Positions 1 through 11,992 are shown, counted from the stretch's first letter. The stretch is DNA of 64,000 bases from Bryoerythrophyllum caledonicum (GCA_963971425.1 OZ020517.1:14975297-15039296); one strand, 5' to 3'. The notes: generated by a model not told the origin, from the sequence alone. A program made the numbers and translations.

Positions 1-359
1 GGTGCCAATAGATGCCCATTTTTTCCACATCTATGTTATAGTTTTAATCTTTAATGGAGGTGGCCTAAGTGTTTGCTATGGAGATTGTTGTGCCGGAATA
101 ACCAAGAGATGGACATTAGGCCTTAAAGGATTAATCCCTAAATTTCTAACACCATATTCGTTACAATGGGGAAATTCCATGATTTTGGGAAAATACAGTT
201 TAGGTCAAATCGACCTAAACTGTACCCATAGGTTGGATACTTCACTGAAATTGGACAAACCAACTAATCATCTAAATTTTCAAATGGCCATAACTTACTC
301 AAGTTTTGTCCACATTGGGCATATGAGGTGTTTTTTGACCTCTTCATTTTCTTTAGATG

Positions 360-1320
360 TCAAAGAACACAAAATTGTTGAATCTAGTGCAATGAGTAAA
401 GAAGGAAACAAAAACTTTCATTTATAGTATTGATTGTAGGATCTCAACTAAGACTTATCAAGTAACATGCTCACAAAATTCCATACAATTTGACCGCACC
501 GATTGAAAGGTTACACTATTTGAGGTAGAGAAGACAATTCATATTCTTCCTTGTGTTGAGTGGATCAATAGATTTTGACTTCACTTGGTGTCAAAGAATT
601 GCACTACACAAAGTCTACATTCAATACCATCATGATAAGCATGGTAGTAGTTCCTTGTACACCAATTTTTAGAAGTAGAAAAGAGGTGTAGCATATTCAA
701 AAAAATTGTGCAAGGAGTGGAGGTTCGAATTATTTTTTGCAAGGAGTGGAGGTTCAAAAATTGCCAATTCACATTATATTTTTTTCTGAACTAAACATGT
801 TATAGAATGAGAACCTAAATGTTTAATAAGAAGTTTTAAGCCACGTCTTATAGTTGGAAAAATAAAAAGTAAAGAACATTAATATCTCTAGTTCTTATGT
901 AGGAAAGAAGTAGTTTTTTGGTTCCTTGTCCAACAATGTGTGACCATGTTTGAATTTTTTGACTTGGATTAGCATGCTATTTTAAACCAAGGACAAGAAC
1001 TTGTTTCTGACAATATGGAAGGAAATAATATTATTTGCTAGTATTCAATATCTCACATTCAAGAGAGTGTCCCTAGTAAAAGTTCTCGGAGTTGCCCAAT
1101 GTGCTCGCTCTTGCAATTTTTTGCTATAAATTGGCATAAGTTTTGCATTGAATGTCCAATTTAGGGAAATAATGTATTGACAAAATCTTTTGATAATTTT
1201 CATGAATAGTAAAAAAACAAAAAAAAAAATGTCCTCAATTACCCCTAAAGGACCAATGTTCCCTCGGGGGACATTTTGAGTTTGGGTAAGGTACCACGTT
1301 CTCAATTCTAGGCATTATTT
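360..1320 (+). repeat. Dispersed AT-rich repeat, family 1 (copy near window start)
   Basis: This segment shares long diverged blocks with 45690-46450 and 47800-48720 in the same orientation. Shared landmarks include TTTGACCGCACGG-like, TTGACTTCACTTGGTGTC and GTGTAGCATATTCAAAA strings. Parts recur inverted at about 1690-1950 and 43790-44400. No protein domain is visible, so it is probably a decayed non-autonomous element. Confidence 0.55.
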
Positions 1321-2029
1321 TCTGAGATTTTTTATAGAATGGACAACTTTTGATTAGCTTTGCGTAGACACAAATTTCGTAGAATTCTGACTTACGGTTC
1401 AAAAGTTACAATTTATTTTCACTTCCATACACAAATAGTGTAGCAGTTTAGTGTGACATATCACAAATACTGTCACCAAACTTTAATAACTTCTAAATTC
1501 AATTGAAATTCGAGTTTTTGTCCATTTAAAAGAAAGAAAATGTCTTCTTGGAAAGGAAATTGAGATCTTTGCATCTACCGTACAGATTTGTGAATTTCAA
1601 ATATTTGAGAAGGATATGATATATGCAAAATATAAAGTGTATTGTTGATTCTCGGCACATAGTTGCATTGCAGGATTTTTTAGGACATCTTCTACACCTC
1701 TTCTACTTCTAAAATTTGGCGCACATGTGCCTTACATGATCCTTTTCAAGTTAACACAATAAATTCACGGCCAGTAGTGCAAAAAGTTGCCATAGAAGGT
1801 GGTCGAAGTTTGTTGAAGGTGTATAGTATGACCTGAAAAAGTGATTATGTTGCACTTCAAAGGCTAATATCTTTCAATCTGTGCGGTCAAACTTACCAAA
1901 AATTTACCACATACTTTCATACAAGTCTAATACAAGATTCTATGGTTAAATTTTCAAAAAAATGATTTTGTATCAGTTTGTGTTGAATGTGCTGAAAATG
2001 GCAGTTTTGGAGTGTTTTTTTGAGCAAAA

Positions 2030-2930
2030 ATTGCCTTGGTCCTTTAGGGGTTAATAGAGTAGGAACCTACCCAAACTTTCAAGAGTTCCCCAAGGAGACT
2101 CTTGGAAATTTAGGGATTAACCCTTTACCGGCCAAGAATGTTTCTGAAAAAACCAAGATTTCAGCTGATTTTTTTCTTTGAACTGGGTTTGACAGAAATA
2201 CAATGCCTAATATCAATATCTTACCTTCCAAATTGGAGCTTAACCCATGACCTAAACTTTGGGGAAATCTTGAACCACATCCAACAGTTGATGGAATAGA
2301 TTATAGTGTTCAAAGTAACCATATATTGGTAGTGAAAATTGTGGATTTTGGAGGGTGTACTACTTTAACCATCAATAAATTCTTGCAAGAATTTTTTTAC
2401 TTTGAATAAAAGAGGTCCACATGTGCACTAGGTTGATAGCTTCCCATTGACATATCATATGTGAAGAAAATATTTATACACAATTATTGGTGATTTTTTT
2501 GCTTATTTTACTTAAATTGTATACAAAAATGTTTGAACCTTATACGAATCAAAATGGAAGTTTCGTATGTGAGGAGAGAGATCAACAATTGCAAAACAAT
2601 GAAAAATGTCTTAAAGACGAAGTTCAATCAAAATTTAAGACCAAAATCAATGTGCATGTGTGTAAAATACAAAATAGTATGTGGCATGGTATTCACTATA
2701 TTCACTGTATTTTAGTGTGTTTGATGTATTTTGTGTTGTATTCCTAGCTCTTCCAAGAGTTCTATAAATCCAAATCATGATCTGATTGTTGCAGAGTGTT
2801 TATGTCATAAGTGCGCAAATTTGAACCTTGTATCTTGAAGCCTAATTTGTCATGGATTTCATGCAAATTGAGTTTTAGCACCTCCGGAGTCTCATTTCGG
2901 GCTTCCTCGGTGGAAAAGGGTTAAGGTAAA
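2030..2930 (+). repeat. Dispersed AT-rich repeat, family 2
   Basis: This block is repeated inverted at about 46450-47360. Both copies contain a short reading frame with similar words (REINN, KTMKN, FNQNLR), but neither looks like a known protein. Both border a motif that reads roughly GACTCTTGGAAATTTAG followed by GGTTAA. Confidence 0.5.
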
Positions 2931-3220
2931 TGATTCTGCATGGGCAAATGCACGACTAAAGTGTGGCAAAGAAGTTTGAAATTTTGGGACCTCAAATCAC
3001 ATAAAATCTAACATTGTGGAGAAAAGCATGCCAATAGCTGAACTGGTGAAACAAAAGTCATGGTCATCATGGTGCAAATAACTAGAGATGCTCACTTGGA
3101 CCCACAAAGCACGGCTAGATATTGAGTCCCTGCAGACAATTTGGAACTTCTCATTTCAACATATAAGTCAAAGCAGAGAGGAGAACTCTATTGTCGTAAG
3201 TAATGTGTGCGTTTGTTTTT

Positions 3221-3292
3221 TGACTAAGTCCACGTCCGCAAATAATAGGTTAGCCGTATGGAACTACTTCTCCCTCTAAATGGTAGACACTA
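3221..3292 (+). repeat. Fragment of hairpin-forming short repeat
   Basis: It carries the right half of the short repeat best seen at 36491-36612: an ACTAAGTCCA-like start, then GGTTAGCCGTATGGAACTACTTC and a CCCTC end (read in pieces). The left hairpin is missing. It sits immediately left of the LTR retrotransposon. Confidence 0.55.
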
Positions 3293-3298
3293 TCAAAC

Positions 3299-3671
3299 TG
3301 TCAGGTTCGACGCGTTGGAGGGTTTGTGGAGGTTGGTTTACGCGTTGTAAACCAACTAGGAGGTTAAATGGCCCAAGGAAACCCTAGATGCTAGCTTTAG
3401 TTGTTAATTAGAGTTAGTATTAGTGTTATTTGACTTTTAGGGCCTTGGTGGTGTCTTTTGACACCTCATTTGGGACTTGGAGTCCAAATGACCTCCACGT
3501 GTAGTGTGGGGAGACTCATCTTTCTCAAGTTGAGTCTCCCACGTGATGGAGTGAGAGAGTGCGTGCGTGCGTGCACTTCTTGAACTTCATTGTTATTATG
3601 CGTTCATTCTTTAAGAATGGCATTGGCTTGACTATATGTAGTTTATGAGTATTTACTACTTGTTTATTACT
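3299..3671 (+). repeat. 5' LTR (part shared with 3' LTR)
   Basis: These 373 bp match 14228-14600 with only two differences that I can find (G/A near 3336 and A/T near 3655), so insertion is recent. The copies diverge abruptly after 3671, so the true right edge of this LTR and the primer-binding site are uncertain. I did not find a convincing tRNA-complementary primer site. Confidence 0.85.
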
Positions 3672-5900
3672 TGAGAAAGATCATCACTAAGATATGAGTG
3701 TATTCCTAGTGATTTAGTGACACTTAAAACCTTCAAAATCTTGTGTTTGAGGTGTTTTTGAGCAATGTTTTAGTGCTGAAATTTTGTTGCAAAACCTCAA
3801 GTGTGCTTAGCTAGTTGGATGAGGATCATTAGATAAGATAAGAAAGGTGAGGTGGAGGATTACCTTTGCTAATATTTATGGATGAAAGTACGTTGACTTT
3901 ACGTACTTCATCCATTGTTTGGTCACGAGTAGTCTGCCTCAGATCCGTTTGGGAGGAGAGAGACGTCGCTAGACGCGGGGTCTGTGTGATGGCGTCGGAG
4001 TCTGTGTGCATGGTGACGTGAGGAAAGGGCGCGTGTGGTATGGGGCGCTGGACTGTGGAGTGCGAGGTCGGGAGCTAGAGGCTGGGGTGTGGGCGATGCA
4101 TCGTGGGCATGAAGTGCCGTGCAATGCAGCTTGAGGCCGGGGTTTGTGGGCACGAGAGCAGGGGAAGGAGCCGGGAACTCTAATGCTACTGCTGTTCGGA
4201 GCTTTGAGCGGGTGGCAACAAGGCGGTGGAGGGCTGGGTCGAGCACGAAGTCACGTTGAAGGCGAGGAGGTTCTGTTTGTTCGTGTGCAGGAACGTCGTT
4301 GGACTGTTCATAGATCCCGTCCAGGTTTTCTGCAAGACTGAGTGAGGAGCGACGGTGCAGTGTTCGCGCGTTGGGTGGGAGACGGGGTTGAACGGCTTTG
4401 GCACACCTCGGGGTGTGACTTGGAGAGCACGTACTGGCAGCAGTTTCACACGGGGGACAGTGCCGGGCCTCCTCATTCATAGCAGCCGTATTTGCCAGAC
4501 AACACTTGAGTGTGAGTGTATAAGAACGCACTAACTGTCTTGCTTTGCTAGACAAGTTTTGAGTAGTATATGGGAAACGTGGGGTTGTTAGTGCTGGAGT
4601 GAGTTGGCTGGTTTTCGGAATGGAGAGTGTACACTATGAGAGGTCGAGGAATGCAGGGGGGCTTTGTGTCTGGTCGGGAGAGGGGACAGAAGATCACCGC
4701 CTGCTGGTGCGGTACCCAGCGACGTGGTACAGACAGGATTCATCTCGGCGCAGACAGGAATCATGTCGGCTATCTGCTATCCGGATTATGATACTGCTGC
4801 CCGGCACCTACTGCTACTTGGCACTTATACCCTGAAGCTAACCATACCCTGATTTACTGTTGATATCCGATTCCTATACCTCTGCCCCGTTCTCCTGTTG
4901 ACAACCGGTTTCTTGTTGATAACCTGTTACTTATGTTATACCCTGTCCCTATGCTGATACCCTGTCTTCTGTTCCTACCCGGATCTGATGCTCATAACCG
5001 GTTCTGATACTGGTACCCTGTCCTGATCATGATACCCGGTCAGCGGCTTATACCCGGGAAGTGGGTAGAGGACCAGCAGTGACTGGTACCTGGGCAGAGA
5101 GTGGGTATCCGAGCAGTTGGATGGTACCCGGGGCAGTGATTGGTACCCGGTTACTTTAATGGTACCCGGTCTTCAGGGTTGATAACCGGGACATAGGATT
5201 TATATCCGGTAGTTGGTGCTTATACCCCGGATTGGCTCTGATACCCGGTTGAGAGATTATACCCGTATGTTGAGCTGATACCCGCCTTTTGGACTGACCC
5301 TGCTTGTGATTGATACCCGCATGTCTCTATTATACCCTGTCTGCCTGATACTTGTCCACTCTAATACTCTGGTGTGGGGCTGATCCTCGGTCCTCTACTT
5401 ATACCTTGGCAGCAGGTTGATAACCTGACCAGGGTTGATAACCTGGTTAGTGTTGATAACCGGCCTAGGGATTGATACCCTGGACATGCATGGTACCTAG
5501 GCTGCTCGGTTGAAACCGGCCCCTTGGTTGTTGACCGGTTGTGGGATTGATGACCTGCAATCGGGTTGATAACCAGCAGTCGGGTTGATGACCGGCTGTG
5601 GGGGTTGGCAACCGAGCTTGGGACTCATAACCAGGAGTAAGATACATTCGCCTAGTTGTAGATACACGGGTTTATGATATATGCTCAGATTTGAGCACGA
5701 TAGCCGCGCTGGGACCGCATGTGTTATTGCCATACTCGTATGAGGCTAGGAAGGCTTGCATGTGAGAATCAAGGTTTATTATGAGGGGTGATTGCATACA
5801 CAGTGCCTGGTAGGAGCAAAGTGGACGTTTGGAAGCTCGTAGGAACTCTATTAATATGGTTTGAGAATCTCAAGGGTATTTAAAACTCAAATTATGGACC
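3672..5900 (+). other. Long 5' leader of the retrotransposon
   Basis: About 2.2 kb separates the LTR from the first gag start. The part around 3900-4600 is GC-rich and has open frames on both strands with low-complexity products, which I treat as chance. The part from about 4780 to 5645 is a degenerate short-period repeat, described separately. Confidence 0.6.
4780..5645 (+). repeat. Degenerate ~19-bp tandem array of GATACCCGG / GATAACCGG motifs
   Basis: Roughly 40 variants of TTGATACCCGG or TTGATAACCGG follow one another, spaced about 18-22 bp. The clearest run is 5412-5640, where GGTTGATAACC-like units repeat about every 19 bp. The core alternates between ATACC, TAACC and GTACC. The array lies upstream of gag inside the retrotransposon leader. 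Confidence 0.8.
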
Positions 5901-6422
5901 ATGGAGGGAAGAGGTAAGGCTAGAAAACCCGAGAGGGCTAGTGGGTCGAAGGTGGAAATTAATGGCGAGGTGTTGGACACCTTGATCGATTGTTTGCAGA
6001 GCTTACGAGTGAAAGGTTCTCCAGCCACAGCAAGTGGTAGCCACGGGGACTTTGAACTTTCTCCCATAGCAAAATCTCGCTCGGGGCCTCAGAGTTTGCA
6101 CAAACCAGGCACGAAGGTGTTGAGTGTAGAATCAGTGAAGTATTGGACTTCACTAGGTGGGGTCCAGAAGATTCGTTCACTTCGGACAAAGGAGGGAATT
6201 CCAGCACCACTGTGCCGTGCTCGTGGGCAAGTGGGGGTCGAAGACTTGGTAACTGGAAGTAAGGCCGTGGTTCTTCGAAATTCTGGATCCAGATACGGTA
6301 TAGAGGTTGAGGACTTCTCTTCAGGCATCCAGTTACCCACCTTCTCCCTCATTTTCACCGAGTTCGAGAGCGAAGGGTTTTTATTCCACACTACCTGGCA
6401 GTGGGAGATTAACACGTGGTAG
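5901..6422 (+). pseudogene. Retrotransposon gag, N-terminal segment
   Basis: The open frame of 173 codons starts MEGRGKARKPERASGSK and ends at TAG 6420. The same frame reads sensibly through a further 40 codons to a second TAG at 6540, after which coding sense passes to another frame. There is no strong homology by eye; I assign it to gag by position, charged composition and continuity with the next segment. The first ATG after the leader at about 5901 is a plausible polyprotein start. Confidence 0.55.
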
Positions 6423-6523
6423 GAGCGTGCCTCGAGTGTGTGGGATACTCTTACCTTAGAGTTATTGGACTGGGAAGTGACACCTACGATTTATGCTCCA
6501 GAGATGAGAGGAACCCATGAGGC

Positions 6524-7021
6524 TTGGCATTTGTTCGAGTAGATCACAAAATTAGCAATCTAGAGAACTGTAAGGGTCCCGGGTTTACACGTAGAAATAC
6601 CCCCTTCTCAGTAGATGCTAGTGAGAGAGTGTTGTCTGAAATTCGTGGTCAATCGGAAGAGGTAGAGGAGAGTGCTTTGCCACTGGTGGAAGAGGAGGAA
6701 TTTTTAGAAAGCCCGCAAGTGAGTGTTCAGGTTCTAGTTTTACCCATAAAGCCTTACCAATCATATTTTGATTGGGAGGAAATGGCTTCACCATATGGAG
6801 GTGGGGAAAGAGGGGTACGAAGATTTTCAGGTGCCACGGGCACCATCGAAGTCGATGACTTCAAGAGGGAGTTCACAATGTGGTGTGAACTCCAGAAGTC
6901 ACGTAAGCCCAACTTCAATCCGTATATGGTGTGGAGAGCCTTGTTTGGGTGTTTGGAGGGAGCACCACTGGCAGACTACGGAGAGTTCGAGGCGGCTCAT
7001 TTCACCGAAATCATGGCCTAG
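6524..7021 (+). pseudogene. Retrotransposon gag, central (capsid-like) segment
   Basis: This 165-codon stretch is in the same frame as the large open frame that begins at 7046 and is separated from it only by TAG 7019. It has an acidic linker and then a segment with FKREFTMWCELQKSR, typical of the start of a Ty3/gypsy capsid region. Position and frame show it is part of gag; the upstream junction with the 5901 segment needs a frameshift. Confidence 0.6.
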
Positions 7022-7045
7022 AGAGACTTCTACGCACCGAACTAC

Positions 7046-10000
7046 GTGGATGTGTTCGGTGGAGCACCGACGGTGACCCCCCCACTCTTGTCCAAGCGGA
7101 AGATGGAAGAAGGCACGAGCTCAACAGAGGATGTGGAGCAGCCGGAGGTACTGGTAAATCATCCACCTCCATTCAATCCCACCGTGGAATTCTTCGTGCA
7201 ACTCTATAGAGATTACCAAGGACAGAGGGCGGATAAGATGAAGGCCCTTCGTTCCTTCACACGTGGAGGTGACGAGTCTCTGAGAGAGGCTCATGCGAGA
7301 TTAAGGAGACTAATTTCAGCCACTCACGGAGTTACAGAACAGCACGCAGTGCAACATTGGTACAGTATCCTGGATAAGGAGTTGAAGACCTTGGTTCGCA
7401 ATGAGGCGTTGCGATTGGGTGTACCCACGACACTACGGTTTGTTTTTGAGACTTCGGAGCGGATTGAGATAAACTTACTGGAAGAGAAGGCAGCCATTGG
7501 CTTTTTCAAACGTGAAGAGAAGGTCCCAGAGAAGGTTAAGGTGGCCAAGGTGGCCATTCCTTCGTATACTGAAGAGTCTGGTGCCTTGTGCTTCAAATAT
7601 GGGAAGCCTGGACACCAGAGGAAGGATTGCAAGGAAGGCAAGACCTCCACACCTCAGACTGGAGGTTTTTGCTCTGGTTGTGGTATCAAGGGGCATGCAA
7701 AGGCCAGCTGCTGGAAGCTTCATCCAGAGTTGAAGCCCACGGGGAGCAAAGGAGCTAAAGGAGGCAAAGACAAGGAATCCAAGACCATTGGAGGAGAGAA
7801 GAAGAGCTGGAAGGCCAAATTTGCCGAGTTGGAGGCCAAGATGGAAGCTATGAGTGCCAGTACCAATGTGGTAGGTAGCAAGCCTCAGGTTACTCCCAGT
7901 TTTTATGCTGGGGGCGGTTTTAGCTCTGTGGATGATGAATTTGGAGATTTTATGTTGAGTGGCATGGCACTCGCCATCAAGGATGGCACACAAGAGGCCT
8001 ATACTCTCACACGGAGCCATAATCTAGTTTCTGAGGATATTCCACGTGGAGCTACTCCGACTCTCGATCCACACCATGGAAAAGATAACCGACAAGCCAG
8101 GTTGCCACAATCCTTCACGTTAGAAGAGATGGTACCCACGTCGTCCATGGTTCCTCCACCACGACCAGTGGCGACACCCACACGAGCCTTACCACGAACA
8201 GGAGGACTCATAGGAGGTTCTGGAGCACTTATGGAGGCAACTACTTCCGTGTGGGAAGCCTCGTTATTTTCTGCTAAGATGTTGTCACAGGATGGCTTCA
8301 GTATGGCAGAGGTCTTCAAAAGTGTGGCCTCAATGTGTGAGTTGGATAACTCCACGGGGATTAATGTGTTGAAGACAGAGATAATCCAGGCAGAGGAGAG
8401 CCAGAGTGACAACGTGGAGGGGCTACTTTCAGCAGCCATGCATGTGAAGACAATGGCCGCTAGACCTGCGATTGAGAGATCATCCATTACCCCTGGTGTG
8501 GTAGTAGTTGATAATTCCCAAGATATTTTTCAACTCGTTGGGCCTAAGGGGAAGATATTTGTACCTCGACGTGTGCTTCTGGATTCGGGAGCTCAACCTT
8601 TGATGCTGGGAGCGTCTGCTATGGAAGGGTTGGGATTAACTGGGGATACTTTGGAGAAGTGTCCATGGACCATTAGCACATCCATGGGGGGTACAGAGCA
8701 CGCGACAGGGATCACAAGGACTGAGTTGGTGTTACAACTCAACCAAAGTGATGTGGCAGATGCCAGTTCTATGAAGGTGAAGGCAATCGTTACGGAGGCC
8801 AAGTCGTATGATGTCTTGGTGGGCTCGGCGGTGCTATACCCTATGGGATTCACCTTGGATTTCTGGGAGGAGTCAGCAAGCTATAGACCAGGATGGCAAG
8901 CCGGAGATGGGCGGAAGGCTCAGGTGCCAGCTCAATTTGTTCGAGTTCTTACTGGTAACTTAGCTGACGTGTTTGCCTTCTCTGGATGTATGAACATGAA
9001 ACCTTCATGGTTTCAGATAGGTTTTGAGGATCCTTCTATGGTTGACCACATTTCAGAGAAGGTGGATGCCTACATGAGCAACACGAGTGGTGGAGAGGAA
9101 GAACGATACAAACCTGGGATTGAGGCGGCATGGAGTAACACCACCCAGTTGAGGGAGGCCGCGGAGTTAGCAGTGGAAGAGGCATGGCAACAATCTATGC
9201 TACCACAGATGCAACAGGAGACTGGAGTTGACCAAGACATGGGGCCTCCGTTAGACACTGCTACTATCCATTGGAAGGCACCAATGGATGGTATCGTATT
9301 ATTGGAGCTCTTCGGAGGAATTGGCACAGGCTTGGCAGCTGTTTTACAAGCTGGGATCAAGGTTAAGCGCTACATTTACGTGGATGTAGATGAAACAACA
9401 AGGCATGTGGCCAAACGTCACACACGGAGGCTGAGGACTCAATTCCCAGAATTGTTGGCCACTAGTGCCATCAAAACCTCCTTCTCTACACTTGTGGGTG
9501 ATATTTCCTTGTTGTCAGAAGATGACATTTACCGAGTGGGTCATGTGGACCTTGTCATTGTAGGATGGCCTTGCCAAGGCATGTCTATGGCAGGCAATCA
9601 GAATGGGTTAAAGGATTCCCGTTCTTCCAGGTTCTTTGACATGATTCGAGTGCTTCGATTGCTTCAGACTTCTCAGAGGCAACCGCCTGGTTATATTGTG
9701 GAGAACGTGCCCGTGGTGAGCAGTTCGAGGTCTAGGACACTCGAGAGTATGCATAGGGTCCATCAGACTCTGGGATTGCCAGTGTTAATTGATGCGGCTG
9801 CAGTAGGGTCCAGGGCACATAGACCACGCTTGTGGTGGACAAACCTGGCACCAACCGAGTTGCTACAGTCCGCGGTGGGTCGTCTTAAACGCCCTAATGT
9901 GTATGTGAGTGACATTTTGAATCCTCACAGGACACCACGGCGCGTGTATCACAATGACCAGGCACCATTAGCGGTGGTTAACCGCAAGGGGGAACCACGT

Positions 10001-10087
10001 AGGGCCTTGCCCACGTTGGTTAGCTTTGCACGGTCTTATGCCTTCAAGGATAATGGACCTGGACTTGTATGGGATTCATTATCCTAG
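7046..10087 (+). pseudogene. gag (nucleocapsid)-protease-cytosine methyltransferase polyprotein segment
   Basis: This 1013-codon open frame continues gag after TAG 7019. Residues about 30-170 have retrotransposon capsid character (FFVQLYRDYQG, RSFTRGGDESLREAHARL). Two zinc knuckles follow: the first has lost its second cysteine (C182-F-K-Y185, then H190 and C195), while the second is intact (C209, C212, H217, C222). A lysine-rich linker and a long low-complexity region lead to an aspartic protease with DSGA at residues 513-516. From about residue 747 a C5-cytosine methyltransferase begins: FGG motif I at 756-758, PCQ motif IV with catalytic Cys843, ENV motif VI at 886-888, and SRAHRPR at 922-928. 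The frame stops at TAG 10085 before methyltransferase motifs IX and X, which continue in the same frame. Confidence 0.9.
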
Positions 10088-10270
10088 GAAATGGTGGAGC
10101 CCAATGCAAATGAACGAGAGAGAGCCATGGAGTTTCCCACAGGCACCACCGATGTGCCTGGGATTTCAGAACCACAGAGACGATTTTTACTTGGTCAGGC
10201 CATGGATTTGAATTGCTTGACTTGGATTGTTTCCTTAGTGGTTGCTGGACAGAAGCGGTTAGCTTCTAGT
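9284..10270 (+). other. DNMT3-like C5-cytosine methyltransferase domain in the retrotransposon
   Basis: This family transfers a methyl group from S-adenosylmethionine to carbon 5 of cytosine in DNA. Motifs appear in the usual order: I (LLELFGGIGTG), a GIKVKRYIYVDVD stretch like the DNMT3 segment after motif I, IV (DLVIVGWPCQGMS), VI (YIVENVPV), VIII (AHRPRLWW), then across TAG 10085, IX (NERERAMEFPTG) and X (RRFLLGQAMDL). Motif X and the spacing after motif I are closest to animal-type DNMT3; the order is not the permuted one of plant DRM enzymes. PCQG rather than PCND in motif IV is more like DNMT1. All visible catalytic residues are kept; the only defect is the TAG. It is fused in frame between protease and RT, so it would be made as part of the polyprotein. 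Confidence 0.88.
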
Positions 10271-10483
10271 TTGACTAGTTACATGGGTTATTATGAGTTG
10301 CGGGCGACAGGAGAACCACTTGCCTCTGTCAGGATGACAAGCAAGGTGGTTGGGGGCGAGAGGGCCTTGGCACCTCATCCATGGAACATGTGGGATAACG
10401 CAAATATTTTTGCGACCACCAAGGCAATAGATCTTCACTATGGAGGGGAGAACTGGAGTGAAGGGAGCAGATTGGCTCACTAG
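10091..10483 (+). pseudogene. Methyltransferase C-terminus and linker to RT
   Basis: This continues the 7046 frame beyond TAG 10085. It begins with methyltransferase motifs IX-X and then runs into a segment of unknown function (GYYELRATGEP, NMWDNANIFATTKAIDLHYG) that ends at TAG 10481. The frame goes on as an acidic linker to TAG 10634. The segment after motif X may be a target-recognition extension or merely a spacer; I do not recognise it. Confidence 0.7.
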
Positions 10484-10645
10484 AGGATGGATTTAGAAGA
10501 TGTTGTGGAGAAGATTTTCTTGGAAGAACTCACAGCTCTTCACATGGAAGAAATTGATAAATTGGGTCAATTGGAAGGACTCGGGAGTGTTATTGAGGAG
10601 GAAGGAGGGGAGTCTCCTTCACTGGGGATTCAATAGCAACCAAGG

Positions 10646-11926
10646 GTGGAAAACCCTGCTCCAAAGGAACCGAAGGAGGTGGTGATTAAGGACACTTGGA
10701 AACCAAGAGTAGGCCTGGCGGATGGAGCAGTGGAGGCGGAGAAACATGAGTTCCTGAAGTCGTATTTAGATTGCTTTGCTTTTAGTTTACATGATTTGGG
10801 AGTGTTGAAGGGGCAAGAAGTGCGTATTAACTTAACCGACGAAGCACCAATTTATCGAAAGCCATACAAGTACAGTGACATGGAGCGGAAGATGATTCGT
10901 GCTCGCACTGAAGAATTGATGGCTGCAGGGTTGGTGGAGTTGGCTCTTCCAGATTGTGAGTATGCATCAGCAACGGTTATGCCATCCAAGAAGGACATTT
11001 ATGGTAATTGGACTGAGAAAAAGATGTGTGGTGACTATAGGAGAATTAATAAATTCACTAAGTCAGACCGTTATGCAATGCCAACTCCTGAGGAGAACTT
11101 TGAGGCCATTGGCCATGCCAAGGTGTTTAGTACGTTGGATTTACGCTCTGGATACCACCAGATTGGATTGAGAGAGGAAGACAAAGAGAAAACCGCGTTC
11201 TGGGGCATTGACAGGGATGGGAAGGACCGGTTGTTTCAATGGAAGTTTCTACCGTTTGGATTGAAGAATGCTCCAGCAGAATTTCAAAGGGTCATGGACA
11301 GAGTATTCTCGGGGCTGGATTTCGTGAGATGCTATATTGATGACATCATTGTCTTTAGCAGGAATCGAAAAGAACATAGACTACATTTAATGGAGATTTT
11401 TGCTAGATTGAGGCTTCATGGATTAAAGTTGCACCCTGGTAAGTGCAAATTCTACTTTGATCGCATTGAGTATTTAGGCCACATGATTTATCCAAGTGGA
11501 TTAGGTGTGGTAGCCAGCAAAGTGGAAGTAGTGATGTCTATTCCTAGACCACGAGATGTTAGTAGGTTGAGAGCATTTCTGGGGTTGTGTAACTATTATA
11601 GAAAGTTTGTCAAAACTTTCAGTGCTATTGCCAAGCCATTAATCATGTTGACAAGAAATGATCAATCTTGGATTTGGGGAGATGAGCAAGAGGTGGCCTT
11701 TCAACAATTGAAAGACCGTTTGGCATCAGCACCAATACTTCGGAGGCCTATAGTAGGAAGGACATACCAGCTACACACAGATTGGAGCTCGTTGGGGATT
11801 GGTGCAATATTGACGCAAATGGATGATGATGGTAAGGAATTTGTGATTGCGTATGCCAGCCGGTCCAACAACAATGTTGAGGCTCAGTATAGCTCGTATG
11901 AGGGAGAATGCTTGGCTGCGATATAG
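10646..11926 (+). pseudogene. Reverse transcriptase and N-terminal RNase H
   Basis: This stays in the same frame as the methyltransferase. The RT fingers and palm are clear: YRKPYKYSDMERKMI, CGDYRRINKFT, STLDLRSGYHQIGLREEDKEK, FLPFGLKNAPAEFQRVMD and the catalytic YIDD at residues 230-233, followed by LGHMIYPSGLG and a connection domain. RNase H begins at QLHTDWSSLGIGAIL and continues through YEGECLA to TAG 11924, where related elements usually have tryptophan. RT plus RNase H copies the element's RNA into DNA in virus-like particles. Length and motif order are normal for Ty3/gypsy. Confidence 0.93.
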
Positions 11927-11992
11927 GCAATTGCTCATTTTCGGTGTTATCTTTATGGTAACGAATTTCTGTTAGTTACAGATCATCAGCCG

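Larger units (their letters stand above)
1..3298. other. AT-rich noncoding DNA made of diverged dispersed repeats
   Basis: I see no recognisable gene. A 141-codon reading frame covers 2-427, but its end lies inside a repeat also found near 47.8 kb, and the product resembles nothing I know. Segments here match, directly or inverted, segments at 43.8-48.7 kb. The stretch ends with a fragment of the hairpin repeat at 3221-3292, directly against the LTR element. Confidence 0.6.

Noticed and set aside
2..427. 141-codon frame at the window start
   Set aside because: Ends inside a dispersed repeat and shows no protein similarity.
3923..4555. 210-codon minus-strand frame in the retrotransposon leader
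   Set aside because: Low-complexity His/Pro/Ser-rich product in a GC-rich stretch, antisense to the element, with no domain.
7475..8020. 181-codon minus-strand frame
   Set aside because: Antisense shadow of the gag region, which has clear zinc knuckles in the sense frame.
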